Origin: Kiritimatiellia bacterium
GTDB lineage: Bacteria; Verrucomicrobiota; Kiritimatiellia; JAFGHX01
Direction of reading: 5' to 3'
DNA length: 58,243 bases
Assembly (NCBI GenBank): GCA_016929905.1
Contig: JAFGHX010000085.1
Coordinates: 1 to 58,243, forward strand
In this document: positions 33,177 to 41,818 of the stretch, in pieces
How the letters are laid out: each line of letters starts with the position of its first letter
Position numbering within the stretch: position 1 is the first letter of the stretch
Program-made: the position numbers and the translations under genes
The notes under the pieces: generated by a model
What the model saw: the letters and a program-made list of their open reading frames with translations, nothing else
Databases searched by the model: none
Told to the model about the DNA's origin: nothing

Positions 33177-34410
33177 TCTTCCGGATCTCACAGCCCGGGA
33201 AATAGAGCCGCAGGATCTCTCTGTAGGTCTTGCCCTCGTCGGCGAGCGCCTTGGCGCCCCACTGGCACAACCCGACCCCGTGCCCCCAACCTCTGCCGTT
33301 GAAGACGATGGACGTGTCCTGCTGCTGCATGTTGAAGAGCGTGCTCTTCAACGCATCGGCCCCCATGGCGATGCGAAAGGCGTTCCCGCCGATCTTCAAT
33401 TCGCCGTCCTGATGCCGCAGCTTCAGCTCGACAACCCGGCCGGTCCTGTCCCGGTCCGTTATCCGAAGGTCGGACACACGGCCCACCCGGTAGCCGGCGG
33501 CAATGAGTTCGTCGGCTATCTTGTCGCGCGTCAGTTCCAGAGACCAGTTCGCGTGCCGCTCCTGCAGGCTCCAGTGTGAATCGACACCGGCAAAGACCGG
33601 ATGCGGAGAGGCCTCCCAGAGGGTTTCGGGGCCTGTGGTGCGCCCGCCCGAATTGGCATGAAAATAAGGAAGGAACAATTTGCCGCGATAGGCCAGCACC
33701 TCGTCTCGGGTAGCGGCGATCGCCCTGTTCGATTTCGCGTGTTCCGCCTCTTGGCCGCCGTAGCGCTGAGCCCAGCCCTCCACCACGAGGTCGTAGTCCT
33801 TGCCCTGCCGGCACAGCGCCTTGTAGAGCGCGAAGGTACGGGAGAGGACAGCCTGGGCCTTCAGGATCTCGTCCGGCCAGAGCGCCGGCAACTCCTGCGG
33901 CAAAACACCCTTGAGATAATCCTCGACTCCGACTTCCTCTATGAGCACCAGGCTTCCGTCCTTCTGCCGTATCGCCTCCAGCACGCCGGAGTAGAGCAGG
34001 TCCCCGATGCGGAAGGCACGGTCGAGGGGCAGGAACCGAACGCCGTAGATCCCGAACATCTCGCCGGCAACGGAAATTCCGGTGCGCTCGGCCTGGATTT
34101 CGCCCTTGGTTTCCCCTCGTTTTCGCAGGAGGGGCGCGTGCAGGCGCGGGGTGACGGCCGTATAGCCCTTGGCCAGCACCAACGGATAACCCCGCCGCCC
34201 CCTCGCCACCGCCACGCGGACATCCGCATTACTGGGAAAGCCGGCAGGAATCGCCACCTCATGCGCGGCGTGGCTGCGAGCGCCAGCCACAACACTCAAT
34301 GCGGCGATGAAGACTCGTAGCGGGCGCCGCCGCGCGCCTTGCCCAGCGCCAGAATCGCCTCGGCTAACGTTAGCGTACTTACGAAAGGCCGTACTTAGGC
34401 GTGTGTGCAT
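33163..34410 (-). CDS. SpoIID/LytB-domain protein
   Basis: 415 residues from ATG 34410 (CGGAG upstream). An N-terminal hydrophobic signal (VFIAALSVVAGARSHAA) precedes the SpoIID domain: GSLVLIEEVGVEDYLKGVLPQELP, ALKAQAVLSRTFALYK-like text, YFHANSGGRTTGPET and the C-terminal NGRGWGHGVGLCQWGAKALA. SpoIID proteins are lytic transglycosylases acting on denuded peptidoglycan in sporulating bacteria; non-sporulating relatives, as here, have less certain roles in wall remodelling. The gene lies downstream of trpA, but 98 bp away and probably separate. Confidence 0.88.
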   Translation of the reverse strand: MHTRLSTAFRKYANVSRGDSGAGQGARRRPLRVFIAALSVVAGARSHAAHEVAIPAGFPSNADVRVAVARGRRGYPLVLAKGYTAVTPRLHAPLLRKRGETKGEIQAERTGISVAGEMFGIYGVRFLPLDRAFRIGDLLYSGVLEAIRQKDGSLVLIEEVGVEDYLKGVLPQELPALWPDEILKAQAVLSRTFALYKALCRQGKDYDLVVEGWAQRYGGQEAEHAKSNRAIAATRDEVLAYRGKLFLPYFHANSGGRTTGPETLWEASPHPVFAGVDSHWSLQERHANWSLELTRDKIADELIAAGYRVGRVSDLRITDRDRTGRVVELKLRHQDGELKIGGNAFRIAMGADALKSTLFNMQQQDTSIVFNGRGWGHGVGLCQWGAKALADEGKTYREILRLYFPGCEIRKISNP

Positions 34411-34508
34411 GGTGACACTCCGAAACAAAGGGCGGTCACCATACCATATCCACGCCGCCACTGTCCATCACGGTTTCACGGAATCGGCCGAGCGGGCGCG
34501 GGAACGCC

Positions 34509-35285
34509 TCATCCGTCCAGGCCGGCACGCAGCTCGCGCACCAAGGCGCCGAGCGCGCCGCGCCTGGCCGCTTCCACCAGCGCGCTGCCGACCACCACGG
34601 CGTCGGCCGCCGCGCGCACCCGGCGTGCCTGATCCCCGCTGCTGATGCCGAATCCGACGGCCACCGGCAGATCGGTGGCCTGCCGGATCGTGGCAACGTG
34701 CTCACCGACCCCGGCAGCCAGTTCCGAGCGGGCGCCGGTGACGCCGGTGACCATGATGTAGTACACGAACCCCTGCCCCTGCGACAGAATCATGCGGACC
34801 CTCTCGGGCGGCGTCGTCGGCGCGATCAGCGGGATGAAGGAGAGCCCGTGCCTGTCCATGTGGACGCGGAGTTCAGCCGCCTCCTCGAACGGCAGGTCGA
34901 CAACCAGCATGCCATCGACGCCCGCCTCAGCGGCCGCCGCGCATACCGTCTCGTACCCGTAAGAAAACAGCGGATTCGCGTATCCGAACATCACGATCGG
35001 CGCGTCGAAATCGGCTCGGATCTTCGGAACCATCTCAAGCACCTTCGCCAGCGTCGTGCCCGCGGCCAGCGCACGCTGGCTCGCCGCCTGAATCGTCGGG
35101 CCGTCTGCTGTCGGATCGGAGAACGGCACGCCCAGTTCGAGAATGTCCACGCCGTTTTCCAGCGCTTCGCGCACCAGGGCTTCGGAGGCCGCCATGTCCG
35201 GATCGCCCGCCGTCAGGTAACCGACCAATCCGGTCTTGCCGACCCGTCTGAGTGTTTCAAATGTCCGGGTGATTCTGTTCATCAA
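34509..35285 (-). CDS. trpA: Tryptophan synthase alpha chain
   Basis: 258 residues, normal length. It cleaves indole-3-glycerol phosphate to indole and glyceraldehyde 3-phosphate. Conserved segments: GYLTAGDPD, ILELGVPFSDPTADGPTIQ (catalytic Glu and Asp), PIVMFGYANPLF, YYIMVTGVTGARSE and VAVGFGISSGDQA. It follows trpB by 33 bp and is the last gene of the trp cluster. Confidence 0.96.
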   Translation of the reverse strand: MMNRITRTFETLRRVGKTGLVGYLTAGDPDMAASEALVREALENGVDILELGVPFSDPTADGPTIQAASQRALAAGTTLAKVLEMVPKIRADFDAPIVMFGYANPLFSYGYETVCAAAAEAGVDGMLVVDLPFEEAAELRVHMDRHGLSFIPLIAPTTPPERVRMILSQGQGFVYYIMVTGVTGARSELAAGVGEHVATIRQATDLPVAVGFGISSGDQARRVRAAADAVVVGSALVEAARRGALGALVRELRAGLDG

Positions 35286-35318
35286 GCTCCTTCCGCCACC
35301 GCGCAGCCGCGGCTTCCG

Positions 35319-36554
35319 TCAAGTCACGGCCGGCGGGCGAATGGACAGCACGGAATCCACGTCCTTGTCGCCGCGGCCGGAGAGGTTGACTGTCATCAGC
35401 GCATCTTTGCCCAGAGCCTTGGCCCTCTTCTTCGCCTCGGCCAATGCGTGTGCGGGCTCGAGCGCGGGCAGGATCCCCTCGAGACGGCACAATTCGTCGA
35501 AGGCTTCCAGCGCCTCCGCGTCGGTCACGGCGCAGTACTCGATGCGGCCGCTGTCGGCCCACTGCGCGTGCTGCGGCCCCACGCCCGGGTAGTCGAGCCC
35601 GGCGCTGACCGAGTGCGCGTTCAGCACCTGGCCGTGTTCGTCCTGCAGAACGTAGGTCTTGCTGCCGTGCAGAATGCCCACGCGGCCCGCCCCGATACTG
35701 GCGGCATGCTTGCCCGTTTCCACGCCAAACCCCGCAGCCTCCACACCGACGAGCCGCACGTCCGCATCGTCCAGGAACGCCGAGAAGATGCCGGCCGCGT
35801 TGCTGCCCCCGCCCACGCACGCCATGACCAGGTCCGGAAGCCGGCCGGCCGCGTCGAGCACCTGCTCCCGCGTCTCTTGCCCGATGACGGCCTGAAAATC
35901 ACGAACCATGACCGGGTACGGATGCGGCCCGGCGACGGACCCGATCACGTAGAAGGTTGTTTCCACGGTGGCGACCCAGGCGCGAAGCGCCTCGCTCATC
36001 GCGTCCTTCAGCGTTCGCGTACCCGTGCGAACGGGACGCAGGCGGGTCCCCAACAGCTCCATGCGCCGGACGTTGGGCGCCTGGCGCTGCATGTCCTCCT
36101 CCCCCATGAAGACCTCGCACTCCATGCCGAACAGAGCGGCCACGGTCGCCGTGGCGACCCCGTGTTGGCCGGCGCCGGTCTCCGCCATCAGCCGCTTCTT
36201 CCCCATACGCCTGGCCAGCAGCGCCTGCCCCAGCGTGTTGTTGATCTTGTGCGCGCCAGTGTGGTTCAAGTCCTCCCGTTTCAGATAGATGGAGGCGCCC
36301 CCGTAAGCCTGCGTCAACCGTTGCGCAAGGTACAATGGCGAAGGCCGGCCCACATAGTCCTTCAGCAGCCGGCGGAACTCGGCTTGGAATCGCTCGTCGG
36401 CGGCCGCGTCCCGATAGGCCGCCTCCAGCTCCATCAGCGCCGGCATCAACGTCTCCGCCACGTAGCGGCCGCCGTAGACGCCGAAATGCCCCTTCACATC
36501 CGGCTCGTACGGAAGCGTCACCGCGCGTTTGTCTCTTCGCATACCCTTCGGCAT
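35319..36554 (-). CDS. trpB: Tryptophan synthase beta chain
   Basis: 411 residues. PLP enzyme condensing indole with serine. The PLP lysine lies in [19 protein letters not shown], the ammonium/indole tunnel region in [17 protein letters not shown], and the phosphate-binding loop in [10 protein letters not shown] take ATG 36554 (AAGGAG upstream), which overlaps the end of trpF by 37 bases; ATG 36542 would also work. It matches the common TrpB1 type. Confidence 0.95.
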   Translation of the reverse strand: MPKGMRRDKRAVTLPYEPDVKGHFGVYGGRYVAETLMPALMELEAAYRDAAADERFQAEFRRLLKDYVGRPSPLYLAQRLTQAYGGASIYLKREDLNHTGAHKINNTLGQALLARRMGKKRLMAETGAGQHGVATATVAALFGMECEVFMGEEDMQRQAPNVRRMELLGTRLRPVRTGTRTLKDAMSEALRAWVATVETTFYVIGSVAGPHPYPVMVRDFQAVIGQETREQVLDAAGRLPDLVMACVGGGSNAAGIFSAFLDDADVRLVGVEAAGFGVETGKHAASIGAGRVGILHGSKTYVLQDEHGQVLNAHSVSAGLDYPGVGPQHAQWADSGRIEYCAVTDAEALEAFDELCRLEGILPALEPAHALAEAKKRAKALGKDALMTVNLSGRGDKDVDSVLSIRPPAVT

Positions 36555-37153
36555 GATGCAATGAACTCCTTGACTTTCGCGTGATCCTTCCTGCCCGGGT
36601 CCCGCTCCACGCCGCTGGACACGTCCACGCCCAGCGGCTGAACACGCCGGATTGCCTCCTCCACGTTGGCCGGGGTCAGGCCGCCCGCCAGCATCGTGGG
36701 GAACCGGCCGGAGAAATCCGAGGCCGCCTGCCAGTCGGCCGTGACGCCGGCCCCCCCATAGACGCCCCGCGGCGCCGGGTCCACGACGTACCGTTCCGCG
36801 GGCCACGCCTCCGGGCGGGGTTCCGGCCCCGCGTCCGCAAGGCGAACGGCGCGCCAGACGGGCACCCCCACCTCCGCGTAGCCGTCAGGCTTCTCGTCGC
36901 CGTGGATTTGGACCGCATCCAACCGGCATTCATCGGCGATTTCCCGCACGCGCGCGGGCGATTCGTTCACGAATACGCCCACCAGCCGTCCGCCTTGCCC
37001 CTTGAGGCGCTCGGCAATCACGCGCAACGCCCCAGGGCCGATGCACCGCGGCGAGCGCGAGTAGAGGACGAACCCCAGATAGTCCGCCCCGCACCCCAGC
37101 GCGTGAGCGGCGTCGGCCAACGTCGTCAAACCACAGATCTTGATCTCAATCAT
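36518..37153 (-). CDS. trpF: Phosphoribosylanthranilate isomerase
   Basis: 211 residues, a TIM-barrel enzyme for the third step of tryptophan synthesis. [15 protein letters not shown] contains the catalytic Cys (KICG), and [18 protein letters not shown] and [16 protein letters not shown] are the conserved phosphate-binding parts. It starts 49 bp after trpC and its end overlaps the trpB start. Confidence 0.95.
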   Translation of the reverse strand: MIEIKICGLTTLADAAHALGCGADYLGFVLYSRSPRCIGPGALRVIAERLKGQGGRLVGVFVNESPARVREIADECRLDAVQIHGDEKPDGYAEVGVPVWRAVRLADAGPEPRPEAWPAERYVVDPAPRGVYGGAGVTADWQAASDFSGRFPTMLAGGLTPANVEEAIRRVQPLGVDVSSGVERDPGRKDHAKVKEFIASCRRVCEETNAR

Positions 37154-37167
37154 GCCCGCATCCGCCC

Positions 37168-37227
37168 TTGGAACAGCCCCGCCCCCCTCCGCTGCGGTCC
37201 ATTCATCCGTTGGAACAGCCCCGCCCC
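37168..37227. repeat. 18-bp direct repeat at the 3' end of trpC
   Basis: TTGGAACAGCCCCGCCCC occurs exactly at 37168-37185 and 37210-37227, 42 bp apart. The second copy encodes the C-terminal residues of TrpC and the first lies in the trpC-trpF gap. This looks like a short tandem duplication of the gene end. Confidence 0.6.
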
Positions 37228-37997
37228 AGCAGTTGGCGCAGCTTCTCGGACGGCCGCGCCGCCTTCATCAGAGTGCTCCCCACCAGAAATCCGTTGTAGC
37301 CGAGTTCTTCCAGCTCGACGATCTCTTCCCGGGTGCGGATCCCACTCTCGGCAATCGAAACCCGATCCCGGGGTATGGCGGGCGCCAGTGTCCGCGCCAC
37401 GCTCAGATCGGTTTCAAGCGTCTTCAGGTTCCGGCTGTTCACCCCCACAATCGCGCTGTCACACTGCAGAGCCAGGTCGAGTTCCGACTCCGCATGAATT
37501 TCGACCAGCGTCTCCAACCCGTCCTCGACCGCGACGGCGTGCAGGCGCAGCAGCACATCTCGAGGCAGGCCGGCGACAATCAGCAGCACGACATCGGCGC
37601 CCCAGGCGGCCGCTTCATGGATCTGGTAGTCCGTACACATGAAATCCTTGCGCAGAACGGGCAGCGCGACCGCGTCGCGAACCGCCCGCAGATCCGCGCG
37701 ACTGCCGCTGAAGTGCCGTGGCTCGGTCAGGACCGACAGCCCGATCGCTCCCGCCCGCTCATAGCCCAGCGCGATGTCCGCCGGATCGCCCCCCGGACGA
37801 ATGACCCCCGCCGACGGGCTCGCCCGTTTCACCTCCGCGACGATCCGGCTGCCGGACGCCTGCCGCAGCGCCTGCACAAGGCTGCGACGCGTCCACCCGC
37901 GCGCCTGCGCGCTGAGGCTTTCGACGGGGATTTCCCGCATCGCCCTCTGCGCGTCGGCCCGGCGCTCCGCCATGATGGTATCGAGTACGTTTGTCAT
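37203..37997 (-). CDS. trpC: Indole-3-glycerol-phosphate synthase
   Basis: 264 residues from ATG 37997 (a TTG lies one codon upstream). It closes the indole ring in the tryptophan pathway. Typical segments: IVAEVKRASPSAGVI, YERAGAIGLSVLTEPRHFSG, LPVLRKDFM, VGVNSRNLKTLETDL, SIAESGIRT and GFLVGSTLM. It begins 21 bp after trpD. Confidence 0.96.
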   Translation of the reverse strand: MTNVLDTIMAERRADAQRAMREIPVESLSAQARGWTRRSLVQALRQASGSRIVAEVKRASPSAGVIRPGGDPADIALGYERAGAIGLSVLTEPRHFSGSRADLRAVRDAVALPVLRKDFMCTDYQIHEAAAWGADVVLLIVAGLPRDVLLRLHAVAVEDGLETLVEIHAESELDLALQCDSAIVGVNSRNLKTLETDLSVARTLAPAIPRDRVSIAESGIRTREEIVELEELGYNGFLVGSTLMKAARPSEKLRQLLGRGCSNG

Positions 37998-38018
37998 CAA
38001 CCGTCCGGTGCGCGATGC

Positions 38019-39032
38019 TCACGCGCCCCCGCCGCTGCATCTCACCAGCGCCTCCAGCGCCTGCAGGGCGCGCCCGCTGTCGATCGACTCGCGCGCGAGC
38101 CCGTATGCCTGCTTGAAGTCGTCGGCCTTGCCGCCCGCAATAACGCCGGCAGCGGCGTTGAGCAAGACGATATCCCGGGCGGCTCCCGGCTCGCCGGCGA
38201 GGACTTTCTTCAACCTCTCCGCGTTTTCGTTCGGCTCCCCGCCGGCGATATCCCCGGCGTCGTGGTGATGCTCAATATACGGAAGCGGGTCGAACTCGTA
38301 CGTGCGCACCTGTCCGTTGCGCAGTTCGCTGATCCGCGTCGTGGTTGTCACCGTGATTTCGTCCATGCCGTCCTGGCCGTGCACGATCAGCGCACGGCGG
38401 CTGCCGAGGTTCTTCAGCACGTGCGCAAACGGCTCCGTCAATTCCGCCGCGAACACGCCGAGAATCTGCCCCTTCGCCCCGGCCGGGTTCGTCAGCGGGC
38501 CAAGCATGTTGAAGATTGTGCGCACCCCGATCTCGCGACGGGGCCCGATCGCGTGCTTCATCGCCGGATGCAGCGAGGGCGCGAACAGGAAGCCAATCCC
38601 CGCATCACGGATGCATTCCTCCACGACCTCAGGCGCCGCCTCGACGTTCACCCCGAGCGCCTTCAACACGTCGGCAGAGCCGCACTTGCTCGAAACCGCG
38701 CGGTTCCCGTGCTTCGCCACCGGGACGCCGGCCCCCGCCACCACGAAAGCGGACGTGGTCGAGACATTGAACGAGTCAGACCCGTCACCGCCCGTGCCGC
38801 ACGTGTCCACCACCGGCAGCCCGCCGGGATCCACAAAAACCGCGTGCCGGCGCATCGATGCCGCCGCGCCCGAAATCTCCTCGATCGTCTCTCCCTTCAT
38901 TCGCAACGCAACAATGAATGCTCCGATCTGAGCGGGCGTGACCTCACCCGACATGATCCGGTCAAAAGCCTCCGTCATCTCCGCCTGCCCCAAGTCCTGC
39001 CGCTCGATGACCTTCTGGATGAACGCCTTCAC
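38019..39032 (-). CDS. trpD: Anthranilate phosphoribosyltransferase
   Basis: 337 residues. It transfers phosphoribose to anthranilate. Family motifs: VVDTCGTGGDGSDSFNVST (diphosphate-binding loop), AKHGNRAVSSKCGSADVLKALG and GPLTNPAGAKGQ. The ATG at 39032 overlaps the trpG stop by four bases, so the two are coupled. Confidence 0.96.
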   Translation of the reverse strand: MKAFIQKVIERQDLGQAEMTEAFDRIMSGEVTPAQIGAFIVALRMKGETIEEISGAAASMRRHAVFVDPGGLPVVDTCGTGGDGSDSFNVSTTSAFVVAGAGVPVAKHGNRAVSSKCGSADVLKALGVNVEAAPEVVEECIRDAGIGFLFAPSLHPAMKHAIGPRREIGVRTIFNMLGPLTNPAGAKGQILGVFAAELTEPFAHVLKNLGSRRALIVHGQDGMDEITVTTTTRISELRNGQVRTYEFDPLPYIEHHHDAGDIAGGEPNENAERLKKVLAGEPGAARDIVLLNAAAGVIAGGKADDFKQAYGLARESIDSGRALQALEALVRCSGGGA

Positions 39033-39613
39033 GTCTGCCTCCTCTGGGCTACGATGTTCAGAAAATTCCGCATCAGCCGCTTACCGCTCGGAGTCAAGAC
39101 CGACTCCGGATGAAACTGAACGCCATAGGTCGGATGCTCCTTGTGGCGTAGCCCCATGATCTCGCCGTCTTCGCTGGTCGCCTCCACGGCCAGCTCGCCG
39201 GGCAAGCTGTCGTGGCGTACCACCAGGGAATGATAGCGGCCGGCGGGGAACGGATTGCGCAGCCCGCTGTAGAGCTCCGTCTCCATATGGGAGACCATCG
39301 ACACTTTGCCGTGCATGATCCGCTGGGCGTTGGCCACGACGCCGCCGAACGCCTCGCCAATGCATTGATGCCCGAGGCAGACGCCCAGAATCGGCATCGC
39401 CCCCGAGAGCCGCCTGACCAACTCCACCGAAATCCCGGCCTTGCTGGGCGTGCACGGGCCGGGCGAAATGACCAACGCTTCGGCGCGGAGTCCGGCCACC
39501 TCGTCCACAGAAATCTCGTCGTTGCGGAACACCTTGATGTCCGCGCCCAGACTCGCCAAGCCCTGAACCAGGTTGAACGAGAACGAATCGTAGTTGTCGA
39601 TCAGCACGATCAC
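39029..39613 (-). CDS. trpG: Anthranilate synthase glutamine amidotransferase component
   Basis: 194 residues, a class I glutamine amidotransferase supplying ammonia to TrpE. MIVLIDNYDSFSFNLVQ is the classic start. The catalytic Cys is in LGVCLGHQCIGEAFGG, and the His/Glu pair in YGVQFHPESVLT. The sequence could also serve as PabA in folate synthesis. It is separated from trpE by a 110-bp gap with heptamer repeats. Confidence 0.95.
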   Translation of the reverse strand: MIVLIDNYDSFSFNLVQGLASLGADIKVFRNDEISVDEVAGLRAEALVISPGPCTPSKAGISVELVRRLSGAMPILGVCLGHQCIGEAFGGVVANAQRIMHGKVSMVSHMETELYSGLRNPFPAGRYHSLVVRHDSLPGELAVEATSEDGEIMGLRHKEHPTYGVQFHPESVLTPSGKRLMRNFLNIVAQRRQT

Positions 39614-39627
39614 GTGTCGCTATGCCT

Positions 39628-39648
39628 CGTTATTCGTTGTTCGTTATT
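39628..39648. repeat. Heptanucleotide tandem repeat in the trpE-trpG gap
   Basis: Three consecutive 7-nt units: CGTTATT, CGTTGTT, CGTTATT. They are followed by a GC-rich inverted-repeat region (GGCGCCCGGCGCCGGGC). It resembles the short tandemly repeated heptamers known from some cyanobacteria and other phyla. A similar array lies inside the last gene of this window. Confidence 0.6.
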
Positions 39649-39723
39649 CGGCGCCCGGCGCCGGGCATCCGCCTGCGCCGGGCTCAAGGCGGGCACGCCC
39701 GGCAGCGGGACCCCGAACGCCGA

Positions 39724-41193
39724 TCACTGGCCGGCCCACAGCCCGGTCGCGCCGAGTTCCAGGCCGCTGGCGGCCAGTTCCACGGCCTTCTGCATCCCGC
39801 GCGCCTTGTGGCACGTCTCCTCGAACTCCCGCTGCGGGTCCGAATCGTAGACGATGCCGGCGCCGGCCTGCACGGCAACGGTGCCGTCGGTCACATCCAG
39901 GGTCCGAATCGTGATCGCCAGGTCCATGTTGCCGTCATAGCCGATGTAGCCGACCGCGCCACCGTACGCCCCTCTGGCGTCAGGTTCCAGTTCGTGAATG
40001 ATTTCCATCGCCCGGATTTTCGGCGCGCCGGTCAGCGTGCCTGCGGGGAACGTGGCGCGAATCACGTCATAGGCGTCGAACTCCTTGCGGAGCATGCCGA
40101 CCACGTGCGAGACCATGTGCATCACGTGGCTGTAGCGCTCGATCACCATGTACTCCGTCACCTGCACGCTGCCGGTCGCCGCGACGCGTCCGATGTCGTT
40201 TCGGCCGAGGTCGACGAGCATCACGTGCTCCGCCTTTTCCTTTTCATCGGACAACAACTCGTCGGCCAGCGCGCGGTCGCTCTGTTCGTCACGGCCTCTG
40301 GGCCGGGTACCGGCGATGGGGCGCAGCTCCACGCGCCCGTCGGTCAGGCGCACCATCACCTCCGGCGACGAGCCGACCAGGGTCTGCTCGCCGATCCGGA
40401 GGAAGAAGGTGTACGGAGACGGGTTGAGCAGGCGCAGTGCGCGGTACAACTGCACCGGGGGCAGGTCGACCCGCGCGGTGAACCGCTGGCTCAACACGGT
40501 CTGTATCACGTCGCCCGCGACTATGTACTCCTTCGCCTTACGGACCATCCCGCAAAAATCCGCCTGCGTCATGTTCGACTCGAACGAAACCGGTGCCCGC
40601 ACCACCCGCTGCTCGCCGGCCGGGACGCCGTCCATCCGCTTTTCGATCGCGCCGATCTCCGCAACGGCTCTCTCATACGCCTCCCCCGCGGAGGCCGCCG
40701 AGGCGGGCCGCGTGCAGACCACAATCTTGATCGTGTGGCGCACGTTGTCGAAAACAATCACCTTGTCGGCCCGGACGAACCGGCTGCGCGGCACGACGGC
40801 CGGACTCCCCCGCTTGGGCGCCGGCATGCGCTCGAATTCCCCGATCGCCTCGTACCCGACAAAGCCGACGACGCCTCCGCAGAAGCGCGGCAGCCCCGGA
40901 ATGCGCGCCAGGCGCACGTTGCGGTACACCTCGCGCAGTCCGATCAGCGCGCCGCCGCCCGCGGCGTCGTGCCGGGCCTCCAGGCACAGTGAGGGCTCCA
41001 CCCCCACGAACGAGTAACGGCCCCAGGTCTCCCCGCCCTCCATGCTCTCCAGCAGGAATACGTTGCCGCCGTTGGCAAAGCGCTGCAACACCGAGACAGG
41101 CGTCTCGGTGTCCGCCAGCACCTCCTTGAACACGGGAATGACGTCATGGTCCTTCGCCAGCCCCGCGTACGCCGTTTTGTCGGGAGTAAACAT
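39724..41193 (-). CDS. trpE: Anthranilate synthase component I
   Basis: 489 residues. It makes anthranilate from chorismate with TrpG. The N-terminal LLESMEGGETWGRYSFVG is the feedback (tryptophan) binding segment. The chorismate-binding core includes VIQTVLSQRF, PSPYTFFLRIG, GSSPEVMVRL, RPIAGTRPRG, EHVMLVDLGRND, TFPAGTLTGAPKIRAMEII and GYIGYDGNMD. First gene of the trp cluster. No Trp-rich leader peptide or attenuator was seen upstream. The start codon has no clear ribosome binding site. Confidence 0.96.
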   Translation of the reverse strand: MFTPDKTAYAGLAKDHDVIPVFKEVLADTETPVSVLQRFANGGNVFLLESMEGGETWGRYSFVGVEPSLCLEARHDAAGGGALIGLREVYRNVRLARIPGLPRFCGGVVGFVGYEAIGEFERMPAPKRGSPAVVPRSRFVRADKVIVFDNVRHTIKIVVCTRPASAASAGEAYERAVAEIGAIEKRMDGVPAGEQRVVRAPVSFESNMTQADFCGMVRKAKEYIVAGDVIQTVLSQRFTARVDLPPVQLYRALRLLNPSPYTFFLRIGEQTLVGSSPEVMVRLTDGRVELRPIAGTRPRGRDEQSDRALADELLSDEKEKAEHVMLVDLGRNDIGRVAATGSVQVTEYMVIERYSHVMHMVSHVVGMLRKEFDAYDVIRATFPAGTLTGAPKIRAMEIIHELEPDARGAYGGAVGYIGYDGNMDLAITIRTLDVTDGTVAVQAGAGIVYDSDPQREFEETCHKARGMQKAVELAASGLELGATGLWAGQ

Positions 41194-41207
41194 GTTTCTG
41201 TAAAAAG

Positions 41208-41236
41208 AAACTACACCAAGATGCGGTCCATGTCAA
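41208..41236 (-). promoter_or_regulatory. Candidate promoter of the trp operon
   Basis: Minus strand: TTGACA (41231-41236), 17-bp spacer, TAGTTT (41208-41213). Transcription would begin near 41200, only about seven bases before the trpE ATG at 41193. That would make a nearly leaderless mRNA, in keeping with the missing ribosome binding site. Confidence 0.45.
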
Positions 41237-41278
41237 GCACCGATTTCCGGAAAAATCGTCAGCCGTCCCTCCACCCGG

Positions 41279-41818
41279 TCACCCCGCCGGCAGGCGCGCG
41301 GCGAGCAGACCCGCAAGCGCGTCCACGTCCTGGACCCGGAAATCGGCGGCGGCCGAACTGGCCGCCTCAACGTCCCCGACGAAAATCGTGTGACACCCGG
41401 CTCGCCGCCCGGCTTCGATATCCCGCTCGGAATCGCCGACCATCCACGAGCCGGACAGGTCGATCGCGTGCCGGCGCGCCGCCTCCAGCAGCATACCGGG
41501 CTGCGGCTTGCGGCACGCGCATGTCCCCTTCTCGTGCGGGCAGACGAGGATATCGAGCAGATCCAGGTCGTATTCGCGCCTCAACGTGCGGCGCAGCCGC
41601 CGGTGTATGTCCTCCACCGATTCCATCGGCATCAGCCCGCGCGCCACGCCACGCTGGTTCGTCACGACAACGGCGACGAACCCTCGTTCGCGCACGACGC
41701 GCAAGGCGTCGACAAACCCGGCCAGCAGATGGAACTCCGCCCAACTCCTGACGTAGTCGCCGGGGCCGGGCGAGCGGTTCACGACTCCGTCGCGGTCGAA
41801 GAAGACGCATCGATTCAT
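41279..41818 (-). CDS. HAD-family phosphatase, GmhB/histidinol-phosphatase type
   Basis: 179 residues from ATG 41818, which overlaps the upstream stop by one base. HAD motif I is CVFFDRDGVVN, motif II VVTNQRGVARG, motif III CRKPQPGML and motif IV MVGDSERDIEAG. The zinc-binding insert CPHEKGTCACRKP marks the GmhB/HisB-N branch. The likeliest substrate is D-glycero-D-manno-heptose 1,7-bisphosphate (LPS core heptose), but histidinol phosphate cannot be excluded. Confidence 0.85.
   Translation of the reverse strand: MNRCVFFDRDGVVNRSPGPGDYVRSWAEFHLLAGFVDALRVVRERGFVAVVVTNQRGVARGLMPMESVEDIHRRLRRTLRREYDLDLLDILVCPHEKGTCACRKPQPGMLLEAARRHAIDLSGSWMVGDSERDIEAGRRAGCHTIFVGDVEAASSAAADFRVQDVDALAGLLAARLPAG

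Noticed and set aside
41194..41278. A trp leader peptide or attenuator
   Set aside because: The gap is 85 bp, contains no Trp-codon run and no terminator/antiterminator pair.
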